Shown: piece after piece, positions 18,911 through 30,416 of the stretch | Layout of the letters: each line of letters opens with the position of its first letter | How positions within the stretch are numbered: the stretch's first letter is position 1 | Origin: an uncultured Chryseobacterium sp. | Lineage (GTDB): Bacteria; Bacteroidota; Bacteroidia; Flavobacteriales; Weeksellaceae | Assembly: GCF_913776365.1 (NCBI RefSeq) | Contig: NZ_CAJYMO010000024.1 | Location: 1-64,000 of the forward strand | Reading direction: 5' to 3' | Length of the DNA: 64,000 nt | Made by a program: the position numbers and the translations under genes | The notes under the pieces: model-generated | Database searches by the model: none | The model's input: only the letters and a program-made list of their open reading frames with translations | Told to the model about the DNA's origin: nothing

Positions 18911-19626
18911 TCAGGAATGAAATCCCAGTAAGCCGGGAGTGCCCGTTAAAAAATGCCCGATGTAATCTTTTCCTTTTCGGCAGGCCGTTTCAAGGTCTTC
19001 TCCTTTCGCCAGATACGCCGCCACTGCAGATGACAGCACACAACCTGAACCATGTTTCGGATAATAGACGGATGACGTATCACCGGGCCGAAGGGAAATC
19101 TCTTCTCCGTTATTGACCAGAATATCCGTTCCTAAAAGATCTTCCCGATGTCCTCCTTTGATGAGCACAGCGCATGAAGACGCCGGGTTTTCAAACAGTC
19201 CGTTCTTTTGCAAAACCTGATATTCATGATAATTGGGGGTAATCAGATCAAACCTGTTTAACATATTTTTTACGTTTGAAATCGTATTCAAATCAAAAAA
19301 AGCAAACTCAGACGTACTTTTCAGCACCGGATCCCAGACTATTTTAGCCTGAGGAGCGTTGATCGCAGTTACTTTTAAGATCTCATTTAAAAATGCAGCG
19401 TCTTTTACCACCCCAATTTTTACTGCCTGGACAGGATAACTTTTCATCAGCACTTCCATTGTTGATACAATCTCATCCAACGGCTGCCATTCCAGGCCCA
19501 GGCATTGGGAACCGGTCTGGATCGTCATCGCTGTACACACCGCCAATCCCTGGACTTTCAGCTGTTCAAAAGTTTTGATATCGGCCAGGATTCCGGCTCC
19601 GCCACTTGGGTCGAAACCGGCAACTG

Positions 19627-19654
<28 letters not shown>
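18911..19654 (-). CDS. thiD: Hydroxymethylpyrimidine (phosphate) kinase ThiD
   Basis: 247 aa. It phosphorylates HMP twice. The ribokinase-fold signatures AGFDPSGGAGILADIKTFE (N-terminal) and KHGSGCVLSSAVAAYLAKG (anion hole and catalytic region near residue 210) are intact. Its start overlaps the end of the upstream thiE/tenI-like gene by 28 bp, indicating coupled translation. Confidence 0.95.
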
Positions 19655-22034
<2,380 letters not shown>

Positions 22035-22043
22035 TTATGAGGA

Positions 22044-22250
22044 TTAACCGCCCTGAGTGGCAGTAATGATTAAAATTGAATCTTTGTCATTGAGCAATGT
22101 TTCCGCCCAGAAATGCTGCGGAACAATATGGTTGTTGAGGGCTACAGCGATGCCTTTCCGCTTTTGGGGAAGTTCCATAGCCAATAATGCTTCCAGCGTG
22201 GCGGGAAGTACATCAAAAATTTTCCGGGTGTGGTTGATTGTGAGTTCCAT
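22044..22250 (-). CDS. thiS: Sulfur carrier protein ThiS
   Basis: The ATG at 22250 gives MELTINHTRK and 68 aa, matching ThiS length; the track start at 22283 adds 11 residues and is unlikely. The beta-grasp protein ends in the required Gly-Gly (ITATQGG), which ThiF adenylates. It is the first gene of the operon, 67 nt after the TPP aptamer. Its start codon lies in the 3' arm of a perfect hairpin. Confidence 0.92.
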   Translation of the reverse strand: MELTINHTRKIFDVLPATLEALLAMELPQKRKGIAVALNNHIVPQHFWAETLLNDKDSILIITATQGG

Positions 22251-22278
22251 TCCTAAATTTTTACATACTTTAGGAATG
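22248..22278 (-). promoter_or_regulatory. Hairpin sequestering the thiS start codon
   Basis: Read on the minus strand, CATTCCTAAA pairs perfectly with TTTAGGAATG over 10 bp with an 11-nt loop, and the ATG of thiS is the end of the 3' arm. The position after the TPP aptamer suggests the expression platform for translational control. A second small hairpin (GTACA-AGAGAA-TGTAC on the plus strand, 22288-22303) lies between aptamer and platform. Confidence 0.6.
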
Positions 22279-22317
22279 CCCATGACAGTACAAGAGAATG
22301 TACGGCAAAGTCATTGC

Positions 22318-22397
22318 ACTTTTCCCTACGCCGGTATGATCCGGATCAGGTTCAAAGGGTAAATCTCAGCCTGTTTTTCAACAGACACCCCTAAAGT
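22318..22397 (-). ncRNA. TPP riboswitch (THI element)
   Basis: The minus strand carries the conserved CTGAGA (in CAGGCTGAGATTTACCC), then ACCTGATCCGGATCATACC and GGCGTAGGGA. P1 closes by ACTTT at 22397-22393 with AAAGT at 22322-22318. It precedes thiS and the whole thiamine operon. TPP binding would be expected to repress. Confidence 0.97.
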
Positions 22398-22483
22398 CTG
22401 AGGCGAAGGTAGCTATTTTTCCGGAACAGGCAAAATTTTTTGTGGGTAAGGAAAAAGAAAACAGGGCGGGGGATTTCCGTAAG

Positions 22484-22512
22484 GCCTTCAGGACATTAGT
22501 ATTCCTGAAGGC
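22484..22512 (-). terminator. Hairpin downstream of the RluA gene
   Basis: GCCTTCAGGA and TCCTGAAGGC form a perfect 10-bp stem with a 9-nt loop, 16 bp beyond the rluA-type stop. The U-run is missing on the minus strand, so it may protect the 3' end rather than terminate efficiently. Confidence 0.45.
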
Positions 22513-22527
22513 ATAAAGCAGAACAAA

Positions 22528-23205
22528 TTATTGTTCACAAGCCCTCCAGATGGCATCATGCTGTGGAACGGGCGCTGTGATTTCGATATTATCTTTGGTC
22601 ACGGGATGAATGAATTCCAGTTTGCGGGCATGGAGATGAATGCCTCCGTCCGGATTTGACCGTGGCGAGCCGTATTTCAGGTCTCCTTTGATCGGCACTC
22701 CGGTTTTGGACAGCTGCGCACGGATCTGGTGGTGCCTTCCAGTTTCCAGGTCGATTTCCAGCAGCAGATAATTGTCCAGGGTTTTGATTACGTGATAAGT
22801 AAGAACAGCTTCCTTTGCACCGTCCGTCACTTTCGGGAAAACGATAGCTTTATTATTTTTTTCGTTTTTCTTCAGGTAATGAACCAGCCTCTGGGTCTGC
22901 GGGATCATTTCTTTCCCCACCACGGCCCAGTATGTTTTTTTGATCTCGCGGTTCTTCACCATCTGGGTCAGCCGTGATAATGATTTCGAGGTCTTGGCGT
23001 AAATCACCAGTCCTGAAGTCGGGCGGTCGATCCGGTGTACGAGCCCCAGAAAGACGTTACCCGGTTTGTTATCTCTTATTTTTATAAAATTTTTGATGGA
23101 TTCCAGTAAGGATTCGTCCCCCGTTTTATCGCCCTGCACCAGCTGGCCGACTTTTTTATTGATCACCAGAAGATGGTTGTCTTCATATACAATCTGCTCC
23201 TCCAT
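22528..23205 (-). CDS. RluA-family pseudouridine synthase
   Basis: 225 aa, catalytic domain only without an S4 domain. The catalytic Asp sits in HRIDRPTSGLVIYAKT (about residue 60). The C-terminal motif GRHHQIRAQLS and the KGDLKYGSP segment are present. It isomerises uridines in rRNA or tRNA; the site cannot be predicted. It is 3 bp after the small membrane-protein gene, with panB further upstream, as one likely operon. Confidence 0.9.
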   Translation of the reverse strand: MEEQIVYEDNHLLVINKKVGQLVQGDKTGDESLLESIKNFIKIRDNKPGNVFLGLVHRIDRPTSGLVIYAKTSKSLSRLTQMVKNREIKKTYWAVVGKEMIPQTQRLVHYLKKNEKNNKAIVFPKVTDGAKEAVLTYHVIKTLDNYLLLEIDLETGRHHQIRAQLSKTGVPIKGDLKYGSPRSNPDGGIHLHARKLEFIHPVTKDNIEITAPVPQHDAIWRACEQ

Positions 23206-23208
23206 AGC

Positions 23209-23532
23209 TTACTGACGGTAGGTAGGCCGGCTTGCAAAAGACAGGATAATCCCTGCCAGCAGGCCCAGTGTTTTTATTTTTGAAAGTCCTGCTTCTTCAG
23301 GAATCAGTGCCCCGGCCACGCAGACTGCCGCTGCAGCATACATGCCGTAAGTGAAATTTTTATTCTTCATGAAAGGCGCCTGCAGAAAGAAGCTGATTCC
23401 GATAAGAATATAAAATACTTTTGCGGAGAGTAAACGGTTGACTTCAGGAGAAAACAGGTTGAACCACCCTACCAGCAGGCAAAGCAAGGCAGCAATGGAT
23501 AATATTCCCTGTATGGATTGCTGGTTTCTCAT
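23209..23532 (-). CDS. Small membrane protein, unknown
   Basis: 107 aa with about four hydrophobic segments and a short charged C-terminus (SRPTYRQ). No known motif. It overlaps the panB stop by 1 bp and is 3 bp from the RluA gene, so it is co-transcribed with them. I do not recognise the family. Confidence 0.6.
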   Translation of the reverse strand: MRNQQSIQGILSIAALLCLLVGWFNLFSPEVNRLLSAKVFYILIGISFFLQAPFMKNKNFTYGMYAAAAVCVAGALIPEEAGLSKIKTLGLLAGIILSFASRPTYRQ

Positions 23533-24347
23533 TAATAGCTTTCTTTTTCGTTAGGGAAATCCGCACTTTTCACGTCTTTAACGTATTGGGATACGGCGCC
23601 TGTGATTTCTGTATAAAGATCCAGGTACCTTCTCAGGAATTTCGGGCTGAATCCCTGGTTCATGCCCACCATATCATGATACACCAGTACCTGCCCGTCA
23701 CAGTTTACTCCAGCGCCGATTCCGATGGTCGGAATGGTGATGGCTTCCGTTACTTTCTTAGCCAGTTCGGCAGGAATTTTCTCAAGGACTACAGCAAAGC
23801 ATCCCAGTTCTTCCAGCAGCTGCGCATCGGCAATCAGTTTTTCAGCCTCTGCATCTTCCTTGGCTCTTACTTTATAGGTTCCGAATTTGTAGATGGATTG
23901 GGGAGTGAGGCCCAGATGCCCCATCACCGGAATGCCGGCATTGATGATCTTTTTGATGGATTTTGAAATTTCTTTTCCGCCCTCAATCTTTACGGCATGG
24001 GCACCCCCTTCTTTCATCATTCTTACCGCAGATTCCAGCGCCTTTTCAGGATTGCTCTGGTACGTCCCGAACGGAAGATCGGCTACTACCAAAGCCCGGT
24101 CTGTTCCTCTTACCACACTCTGGGAATGGTAGATCATCTGGTCCAGGGTAATGGGAAGCGTGGTTTCGAAGCCTGCCATTACGTTAGCAGCGGAATCACC
24201 GATAAGGATGGCATCCACTCCGCCAGCATCCACCATCTTTGCCGTTGTATAGTCATACGCCGTAAGCATGGTGATCTTTTCCTTATCGAACTTCATTTTA
24301 CGCAGGGTTTCCGTTGTAACTTTCTTAATTTCAGAGTGAACAGACAT
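23532..24347 (-). CDS. panB: 3-methyl-2-oxobutanoate hydroxymethyltransferase
   Basis: The start at 24347 (MSVHSEIKK) is preferred; the track start adds 12 residues. 271 aa. It makes ketopantoate for pantothenate and CoA synthesis. Motifs: MLTAYDYTTAKMVDAGGVDAILIGDS, HAVKIEGG, MGHLGLTPQS, IGIGAG and CDGQVLVYHD. No panC or panD lies nearby. Confidence 0.95.
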   Translation of the reverse strand: MSVHSEIKKVTTETLRKMKFDKEKITMLTAYDYTTAKMVDAGGVDAILIGDSAANVMAGFETTLPITLDQMIYHSQSVVRGTDRALVVADLPFGTYQSNPEKALESAVRMMKEGGAHAVKIEGGKEISKSIKKIINAGIPVMGHLGLTPQSIYKFGTYKVRAKEDAEAEKLIADAQLLEELGCFAVVLEKIPAELAKKVTEAITIPTIGIGAGVNCDGQVLVYHDMVGMNQGFSPKFLRRYLDLYTEITGAVSQYVKDVKSADFPNEKESY

Positions 24348-24408
24348 AATGTATTGAGGTATTAAAAAGGTAAAAGTCGGCACCGGGCCGACTTGGAATT
24401 GTTATGAT

Positions 24409-25122
24409 TTATAAAACTACGTGACCGAGTTTCATGAGTTTATCGTGGTTGAGGATTTTGATGTTTCTGCCGTCTACTTCAATCAGCTGGTCACCTTTGA
24501 ATTCGGAAATCAGCCGGATGGCACTTTCGGTAGCGGTTCCGATGATGTTGGCGATCTCTTCCCTTGTCAGAGAGATTTTGATAAAGCCTTCAGGGTCTAC
24601 GCCAAGTTTCTGTTCCAGCAGCAACAGGATTTCCGCCAGTCTTTCCCGTACCGTCTTTTGGGCAAGAAAGGTAATGGTATTGGAAGATTCTCCCAGTTCA
24701 TAGGAAATCTTCTGAAGCATGACAAATGAAAGCTGGGGATCCACCTCCAGCAGTGACATGAATACGTCGGCAGGCAGAAAAGTAGCTTCAATATCGGTCA
24801 TTGCTTCTGCCTTTGCCTGGAAATTTTCCCCGCAAAGCAAAGAACGATAGCCGATGATATCCCCTTCTTTAATAAATCTTAAAATCTGGTCTTTACCGAA
24901 GGCCCCTGATTTTGATAATTTTGCAGCCCCTTTTTCCAGAACATACACACCTTTCGGAGCTTCACCATCTTCAAAAATGGTTTCATGCTTCTGGAAACTC
25001 AGTTTCTTTTTAGCATTGATATATCTCTCAAAATCAGTACTGGAAAGTCGTTCTTTGAATGATTTATCATTAAAAACCCTGGCGAACCTGTCTTCAATGG
25101 CAATCTGTTGTTCCTGCGACAT
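24409..25122 (-). CDS. Crp/Fnr-family transcription regulator
   Basis: 237 aa. A cyclic-nucleotide-binding-like domain (about 40-150) is followed by an HTH_Crp domain with recognition helix region LTREEIANIIGTATESAIRLISEFK. Only one Cys (LLCGEN) is present, so it lacks the four-Cys Fe-S set of classic FNR and should not sense oxygen that way. It is divergent from ccoI with an 83-bp shared promoter region, which suggests control of the cco genes. A palindrome upstream of ccoS is a candidate target. Confidence 0.88.
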   Translation of the reverse strand: MSQEQQIAIEDRFARVFNDKSFKERLSSTDFERYINAKKKLSFQKHETIFEDGEAPKGVYVLEKGAAKLSKSGAFGKDQILRFIKEGDIIGYRSLLCGENFQAKAEAMTDIEATFLPADVFMSLLEVDPQLSFVMLQKISYELGESSNTITFLAQKTVRERLAEILLLLEQKLGVDPEGFIKISLTREEIANIIGTATESAIRLISEFKGDQLIEVDGRNIKILNHDKLMKLGHVVL

Positions 25123-25183
25123 TTTACATGATATTTATCACAAAAATAGAACTTTTAAACCCGATAAACAAAAAAATTTGTTA

Positions 25184-25191
25184 TAATTTTG
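25184..25191 (+). promoter_or_regulatory. Putative -7 element of ccoI
   Basis: TAATTTTG matches TAnnTTTG exactly and lies 15 bp before the ccoI ATG. The AT-rich spacer to the divergent Crp/Fnr gene also holds the near-palindrome GATAAACAAAAAAATTTGTTAT. No clear -33 TTG is seen. Confidence 0.35.
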
Positions 25192-25205
25192 TAGTTCAAT
25201 AATTT

Positions 25206-27590
25206 ATGGAGGTGAGCGAGAACTGTTTTCATTGTGGTCAAGGGATCGAGAAGGAAAGAATTTCGTTTGATGAGAAGATTTTCTGCTGCAACGGTTGCAA
25301 ATCGGTCTATGAGATTCTGAATGCCAATAATTTATCCAATTTCTACGAATTGAATAAAAGGGCGGGAATCCGTCCGGGAGAAGATCAATCCGGTCAGTTC
25401 GATTACCTGGATACGCCTGAAATTTTTGAAAAGGTAACCGACTTCTCCGAGGGCAACACCAGCCTGGTGACCTTCAAAATTCCGGTGATCCACTGCTCTT
25501 CATGCATCTGGCTCCTTGAAAGCCTCCATACCCTGAACCCGGACATTAAATATTCACAGGTGAATTTCACCAGAAAAACATTGCAGGTATCTTTCAACCA
25601 CAATGATTTCAAACTGAGCGAACTGGCGTATTTCCTGACCAACCTCGGATATAAGCCTGTCATCAGCCTTGAAACTGCTGATAAGAATATAGAGCACCTT
25701 GACAAATCGCTGCTGGTAAAGTTTGCCATTGCCGCCTTCGCTTTCGGGAACGGTATGTTTCTGGCTTTCCCTGAATATATCGGGGGAGAAGATTACTGGA
25801 TGGAACATTACAAAGGGCTTTTCAGGGCACTGATGTGCTTCCTGGCGATCCCTGTAGTCACCTATTCCGCTTCGGACTATTATAAATCCGCCTGGTACGG
25901 GCTGAAGAACGGGATCGTAAACATTGATGTCCCGATCGTACTGGGAATTATCGTCCTTTTCGGACGCAGCCTTTATGAAGTAGCCACCAATTATGGGCCG
26001 GGTTACTTTGATACGCTGTGCGGCCTGCTTTTTTTCATGCTGCTCGGAAAAATTTTCCAGAAACGCACCTACAGCGCCCTTTCTTACGACAGGGATTACA
26101 AATCATTCTATCCGATTGCAGTAACAAAAGTAGATTTTGAAGGCAAGCAGGACAACATATTATTGTCTGAAGTAAAAATCGGGGACCGCATCCTGGTGCG
26201 AAATCAGGAAATCATCCCGGTGGATGCCATTCTGATTAACGGGGAAGGCAATATCGACAACAGCTTCATTACGGGAGAAAGCGCCACCATCAGCAAACAG
26301 CCCGGCGATAAGATCTTTGCCGGCGGAAAACAGATCGGATCTTCCCTGGAGCTTGAAGTGATTAAAAATGTAGACCAGAGTTACCTGACACAATTGTGGA
26401 ATAAAGAGGCTTTCAAAAAACATGAAACCGGACTGGACACTCTTACGAACAGTGTAAGTAAGTACTTCACCTTTATCATTCTGGGAATTGCCCTGATTGC
26501 CGGTGCTTACTGGTATTTCATCGATCTGAACAAGATGTTCCAGGTAATTTCTGCCATCCTGATTATTGCCTGCCCCTGTGCACTGGCTTTATCAGCACCG
26601 TTTACTTTCGGACACATCATGAGGATCCTGGGGAGGAATAAGTTCTATGTAAAGGACACCATTACCATTGAGAAAATTGCAAAACTGGACACGGTAGTGT
26701 TTGATAAAACCGGCACCATCACCCATAGGAAAAAATCAAATATCCGGTATGAAGGCTCCGGAATTGAAGATTTCGACCTGCTGAATATCAAGACACTACT
26801 GAAAAATTCCAATCATCCGCTTTCCAAATCACTGTATGATTTTATTGAGCTGAAAGATGATTACTATACCGTTGAAAATTTCCGCGAAATTTCAGGAAAG
26901 GGTTACGAAGCGGTCGTAAGGGGAAACGTGTACAGAATCGGTTCCGCAAAATACAACAACCAGGAACCCAGAAACCTTGAAACAGCAGTATACATCAGCA
27001 AGAACGGTGAATTTTCAGGAAAGTTCATCTTTAAGAACGAATACCGTGAAAACCTGAAGAACCTGTTCAGGAAACTTACAGGCTATAAGGTTTTTATCCT
27101 CAGCGGTGACAATGCTTCGGAAGAAAACCAGCTGAGAGAACTGATTCCTCAGTACAGCGGAATGGCTTTTAACCAGAGTCCGGAAGACAAGCTGAATTAT
27201 ATCCGGGGACTTCAGGAAAAAGGATTGAAAGTTGCCATGCTGGGTGACGGCCTCAACGATGCCGGCGCTCTGAAACAGAGCAATGTAGGCATTGCCATCG
27301 CCGATGACACCAATAGCTTCACCCCTTCCTCGGATGTCATTATGGACGGCGAAAAGGTAGTGACGCTGGACCGGTATCTGAACGTTTGCAAGAGCTCTAT
27401 CAAAATTGTGAAAATGACATTTATAATCAGTTTTCTTTACAATATTGTCGGATTGAGCTACGCGGTTACCGGACATATGCATCCGCTTTTCGCAGCACTG
27501 ATCATGCCTGCCAGTTCCATTACCGTGGTTTCGTTCACTACTTTTTCGACCTGGATCCTGGGGAGGAAATATTTCAAAAACCGCCCGTAA
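25206..27590 (+). CDS. ccoI: Copper P-type ATPase CcoI
   Basis: 794 aa. It exports or delivers copper for cbb3 oxidase assembly. An N-terminal Cys-rich zinc-ribbon-like region (CFHCGQGI, CCNGCKSVYE) precedes an HMA-like domain with CSSCIWLLES in place of the usual CxxC. Transmembrane helices carry the IIACPCALALSAP ion-path motif. The phosphorylation motif DKTGTIT, the TGES loop, NHPLSKSL and MLGDGLNDAGAL complete the P1B ATPase set. It is the first of the cco assembly/structural block, 110 bp before ccoS. Confidence 0.95.
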   Translation: MEVSENCFHCGQGIEKERISFDEKIFCCNGCKSVYEILNANNLSNFYELNKRAGIRPGEDQSGQFDYLDTPEIFEKVTDFSEGNTSLVTFKIPVIHCSSCIWLLESLHTLNPDIKYSQVNFTRKTLQVSFNHNDFKLSELAYFLTNLGYKPVISLETADKNIEHLDKSLLVKFAIAAFAFGNGMFLAFPEYIGGEDYWMEHYKGLFRALMCFLAIPVVTYSASDYYKSAWYGLKNGIVNIDVPIVLGIIVLFGRSLYEVATNYGPGYFDTLCGLLFFMLLGKIFQKRTYSALSYDRDYKSFYPIAVTKVDFEGKQDNILLSEVKIGDRILVRNQEIIPVDAILINGEGNIDNSFITGESATISKQPGDKIFAGGKQIGSSLELEVIKNVDQSYLTQLWNKEAFKKHETGLDTLTNSVSKYFTFIILGIALIAGAYWYFIDLNKMFQVISAILIIACPCALALSAPFTFGHIMRILGRNKFYVKDTITIEKIAKLDTVVFDKTGTITHRKKSNIRYEGSGIEDFDLLNIKTLLKNSNHPLSKSLYDFIELKDDYYTVENFREISGKGYEAVVRGNVYRIGSAKYNNQEPRNLETAVYISKNGEFSGKFIFKNEYRENLKNLFRKLTGYKVFILSGDNASEENQLRELIPQYSGMAFNQSPEDKLNYIRGLQEKGLKVAMLGDGLNDAGALKQSNVGIAIADDTNSFTPSSDVIMDGEKVVTLDRYLNVCKSSIKIVKMTFIISFLYNIVGLSYAVTGHMHPLFAALIMPASSITVVSFTTFSTWILGRKYFKNRP

Positions 27591-27637
27591 ATCCACTTAT
27601 TTAGACTGATTTTAAATTAGCTGAATGCCGTATTTCG

Positions 27638-27649
27638 TGACGAATGTCA
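27638..27649 (+). promoter_or_regulatory. Crp/Fnr-like palindrome upstream of ccoS
   Basis: TGAC-GAAT-GTCA is a perfect inverted repeat in the 109-bp gap between ccoI and ccoS. It lies 11 bp upstream of an exact -7 element. The half-sites resemble Crp/Fnr boxes. Confidence 0.45.
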
Positions 27650-27660
27650 TTATTTTTCAT

Positions 27661-27692
27661 TAAATTTGAACCCCGAAAATAGGTTAATTTTG
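27661..27692 (+). promoter_or_regulatory. Two candidate -7 elements before ccoS
   Basis: TAAATTTG (27661-27668) and TAATTTTG (27685-27692) both match TAnnTTTG. The first gives a start site near 27675; the second would start at or very near the ccoS ATG (27700). The ccoS-ccoNO-ccoQ-ccoP unit probably starts here. Confidence 0.4.
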
Positions 27693-27699
27693 TTGTCTA

Positions 27700-27927
27700 A
27701 TGGATATTCTCTATTTAATGATCCTGTGCAGTGTTTCCTTAGCTGCAGTTTTCCTGGTGGTGTTTATTATTTACGCCCGGAAAGGACAGTTTGAAGATGA
27801 CGAATCTCCGGCTGTAAGAATCCTCTTTGACTCCGATGAAATCAGGGAAAATAAAGATGCAGACGACAAAGAAAACAAGAATGAAACAGGAGAAAATAAT
27901 AAAAAAATTGAAGAAAAAAGTGAATAG
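27700..27927 (+). CDS. ccoS: cbb3 oxidase assembly protein CcoS
   Basis: 75 aa with one N-terminal TM helix (about 5-25) followed by the conserved ARKGQFEDDESPAVRILFDSDE. CcoS is needed for cofactor insertion into the cbb3 catalytic subunit. A highly charged Lys/Glu/Asn tail follows. It ends 5 bp before ccoNO. Confidence 0.93.
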   Translation: MDILYLMILCSVSLAAVFLVVFIIYARKGQFEDDESPAVRILFDSDEIRENKDADDKENKNETGENNKKIEEKSE

Positions 27928-27932
27928 TTGAT

Positions 27933-30191
27933 ATGGAAACACAGAAGTTTAGTTATGACAACAGTATTGTCCGGGCCTTCCTTTATGCGACCGTCGTTTT
28001 CGGGATCATAGGGTTTTTGTTCGGTCTTACGGCTGCATTAATGCTTTTCTACCCTGAACTTCCGGAATTTTTATTCGGAACGGATGACTCTACCATAAAC
28101 AGTATGGGCGGCAGCATCCAGGGGTTGATAAACACACATGGGGCATTCGGTTTCGGTAGAATCAGGATGCTGCACACCACAACTGTAATTTTTGCCTTTG
28201 TAATGAACGTTGTATACGTGGGGGTTTACTACTCGCTGCAGCGTCTTCTGAAGACAAGAATGTACAGCGACACCCTGTCATGGATCCATTTCTGGACCTG
28301 GCAGATTATGATTTTAGTGACGTATGTTACGTTCTTTATGGGAATCAACACTTCCAAAGAATATGCAGAGCACGAATGGCCGATTGATATTTTGATCGCT
28401 TTCTCCTGGATTATTTTCGGAGCCAACATGTTCCTTACCATTGCCAAGAGAAGAGTAAGACACTTGTATGTGGCCATATGGTTCTATATCGGAACATGGA
28501 TTGCAGTAGCCATGCTTCACATTTTCAACAATCTGGAAGTTCCTTTATCCTTCACCGGCTGGAAATCGTATTCAGCTTACGCAGGGGTAAAAGATGCCAT
28601 CGTACAATGGTGGTATGGCCACAATGCGGTAGCTTTCGTACTGACGACTCCGGTTCTTGGTTTGATGTATTACTTCTTACCAAAAGCTGCAGACCGTCCG
28701 GTATTCTCTTATAAGCTGTCAATCATTCACTTCTGGTCATTAATTTTCGTATATATCTGGGCTGGTCCTCACCACCTTCAGTATACTGCCTTACCGGCAT
28801 GGGCTCAGGCAGTGGGAACAGGATTCTCCATCATGCTGATTGCCCCGTCATGGGGAGGAATGCTTAACGGTCTCCTTACTTTAAGGGGAGCGTGGGATAA
28901 AGTAAGGGAAAACCCGATCCTTAAGTTCTTCGTTGTAGCGGTTACCTGCTACGGGATGGCTACTTTCGAAGGTCCTTTATTGGCAACCAAGAACATCAAT
29001 AAAATCGGTCACTTTACAGACTGGGTAATCGGTCACGTACACGTAGGTGCACTGGGATGGAACGGTTTCATGGCGTTCGGGGTAATCTATTACCTGATCC
29101 CGATCCTTTGGAGAACGAAATTATATTCCGTAAAAATGGCTAACTGGCATTTCTGGTTAGGAACTTTGGGGATTATCTTCTATGCCGTGCCGATGTATAT
29201 CTCAGGATTTACCCAAGGACTGATGTGGAAGCAATTCAACCCGGACGGAACGCTGGTTTGGAAAAACTGGCTGGATACGGTAACTGCCATCATCCCTTAT
29301 TATAAAATGAGATTTGTAGGCGGATTGTTATATCTTACCGGAGGTCTCTTCATGGTAGTGAATCTTATCGCTACGGTAAGAAAAGGATCTTTCCAGAAAG
29401 ATGTGCCTGCTGAAGCACCTGCTTTGGCTAATATCACCGGAAAACGTAAAGAAGGGGAAGGAACCCACCTCTGGCTGGAAAGAACGCCGGTATTGCTGGG
29501 AATCCTGTCTTTGTTCGCCATTTCCATCGGTAGTATGGTAGAAATCATTCCTACGCTTTCATTGAAGAAAAGTGTACCGACCATTTCCGCAGTGAAGCCT
29601 TATTCTCCGCTGGAACTGGAAGGTAGAGACATCTATATCAGAGAAGGATGTAATGCCTGCCATTCACAGATGGTAAGACCATTCAGAGATGAGATCGTAC
29701 GATTTAACGGTAAAAACGGACAGTACTCCAAAGCAGGAGAATTCGTTTACGACAGACCTTTCCTTTGGGGATCAAAAAGAACCGGACCGGATTTACATAG
29801 AGAAGGAGGGAAAAACCCAAGCTCATGGCATTATAAGCATATGTATAACCCAAGATCAACGTCTGCAGGTTCTATCATGCCTCGTTACCCATGGCTGATT
29901 GCTACCAACTTAGACCGTTCTAAAATGGTAGATAAAATGAAGCTGATGAAAAATGCATTTGAAGTGCCTTATACAAAATCTGAAATCGACTCAGCCAATT
30001 CATGGGCAGATAATCAGGCCGTGAAAATCGTAAAAGATATCATGTCTGAAGCACCTGATCTTAAAGCAGCTTATGCCAAGAGACCGAAAGGCGAACTGGA
30101 GAAGAAAGAAATTGTAGCGCTTATTTCTTATCTGCAGAGATTAGGAACGGATATTAAGACAACTGAAATTAAAACAGCAAGTAATAACTAA
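27933..30191 (+). CDS. ccoNO: cbb3 oxidase fused subunits I and II (CcoN-CcoO)
   Basis: 752 aa. The N-terminal part (about 1-490) is CcoN with about 12 helices and the metal-ligand region, for example WYGHNAVAFVLTTP, GPHHLQYTALP and IGHVHVGALGWNG. The C-terminal part (about 530-752) is CcoO with one membrane anchor and one c-haem site, EGCNACHSQMVRPF (Cys573 to His577). In most proteobacteria these are two genes; the fusion is known in Bacteroidota. It is the catalytic core of the high-affinity terminal oxidase. Confidence 0.96.
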   Translation: METQKFSYDNSIVRAFLYATVVFGIIGFLFGLTAALMLFYPELPEFLFGTDDSTINSMGGSIQGLINTHGAFGFGRIRMLHTTTVIFAFVMNVVYVGVYYSLQRLLKTRMYSDTLSWIHFWTWQIMILVTYVTFFMGINTSKEYAEHEWPIDILIAFSWIIFGANMFLTIAKRRVRHLYVAIWFYIGTWIAVAMLHIFNNLEVPLSFTGWKSYSAYAGVKDAIVQWWYGHNAVAFVLTTPVLGLMYYFLPKAADRPVFSYKLSIIHFWSLIFVYIWAGPHHLQYTALPAWAQAVGTGFSIMLIAPSWGGMLNGLLTLRGAWDKVRENPILKFFVVAVTCYGMATFEGPLLATKNINKIGHFTDWVIGHVHVGALGWNGFMAFGVIYYLIPILWRTKLYSVKMANWHFWLGTLGIIFYAVPMYISGFTQGLMWKQFNPDGTLVWKNWLDTVTAIIPYYKMRFVGGLLYLTGGLFMVVNLIATVRKGSFQKDVPAEAPALANITGKRKEGEGTHLWLERTPVLLGILSLFAISIGSMVEIIPTLSLKKSVPTISAVKPYSPLELEGRDIYIREGCNACHSQMVRPFRDEIVRFNGKNGQYSKAGEFVYDRPFLWGSKRTGPDLHREGGKNPSSWHYKHMYNPRSTSAGSIMPRYPWLIATNLDRSKMVDKMKLMKNAFEVPYTKSEIDSANSWADNQAVKIVKDIMSEAPDLKAAYAKRPKGELEKKEIVALISYLQRLGTDIKTTEIKTASNN

Positions 30192-30209
30192 TAGTAAAAG
30201 ATTTGTCTT

Positions 30210-30410
30210 ATGATACCTCAGAATTTTAAAGATATATTATCCAATACGGACAATGCTGGCTTCTACCAGACCCTGGCTCTGATTTTCTTTATGCTTTTCT
30301 TCGTTGCCCTTGTGATCTATGTTTTCAGCAGGCCTAAAAAATATTACAAGGAAGAAGAAGAAGCCCCTCTGCAGGATGACGAAGACGATGATTTTAATTT
30401 AAAAAATTAA
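30210..30410 (+). CDS. ccoQ: CcoQ-like small subunit
   Basis: 66 aa with one TM helix (about 18-40) and the FSRPKKYYKEEEEAPLQDDEDDDFNLKN acidic tail typical of CcoQ/FixQ. It lies 18 bp after ccoNO and 6 bp before ccoP. It probably stabilises the CcoP interaction. Confidence 0.85.
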   Translation: MIPQNFKDILSNTDNAGFYQTLALIFFMLFFVALVIYVFSRPKKYYKEEEEAPLQDDEDDDFNLKN

Positions 30411-30416
30411 TTTATT

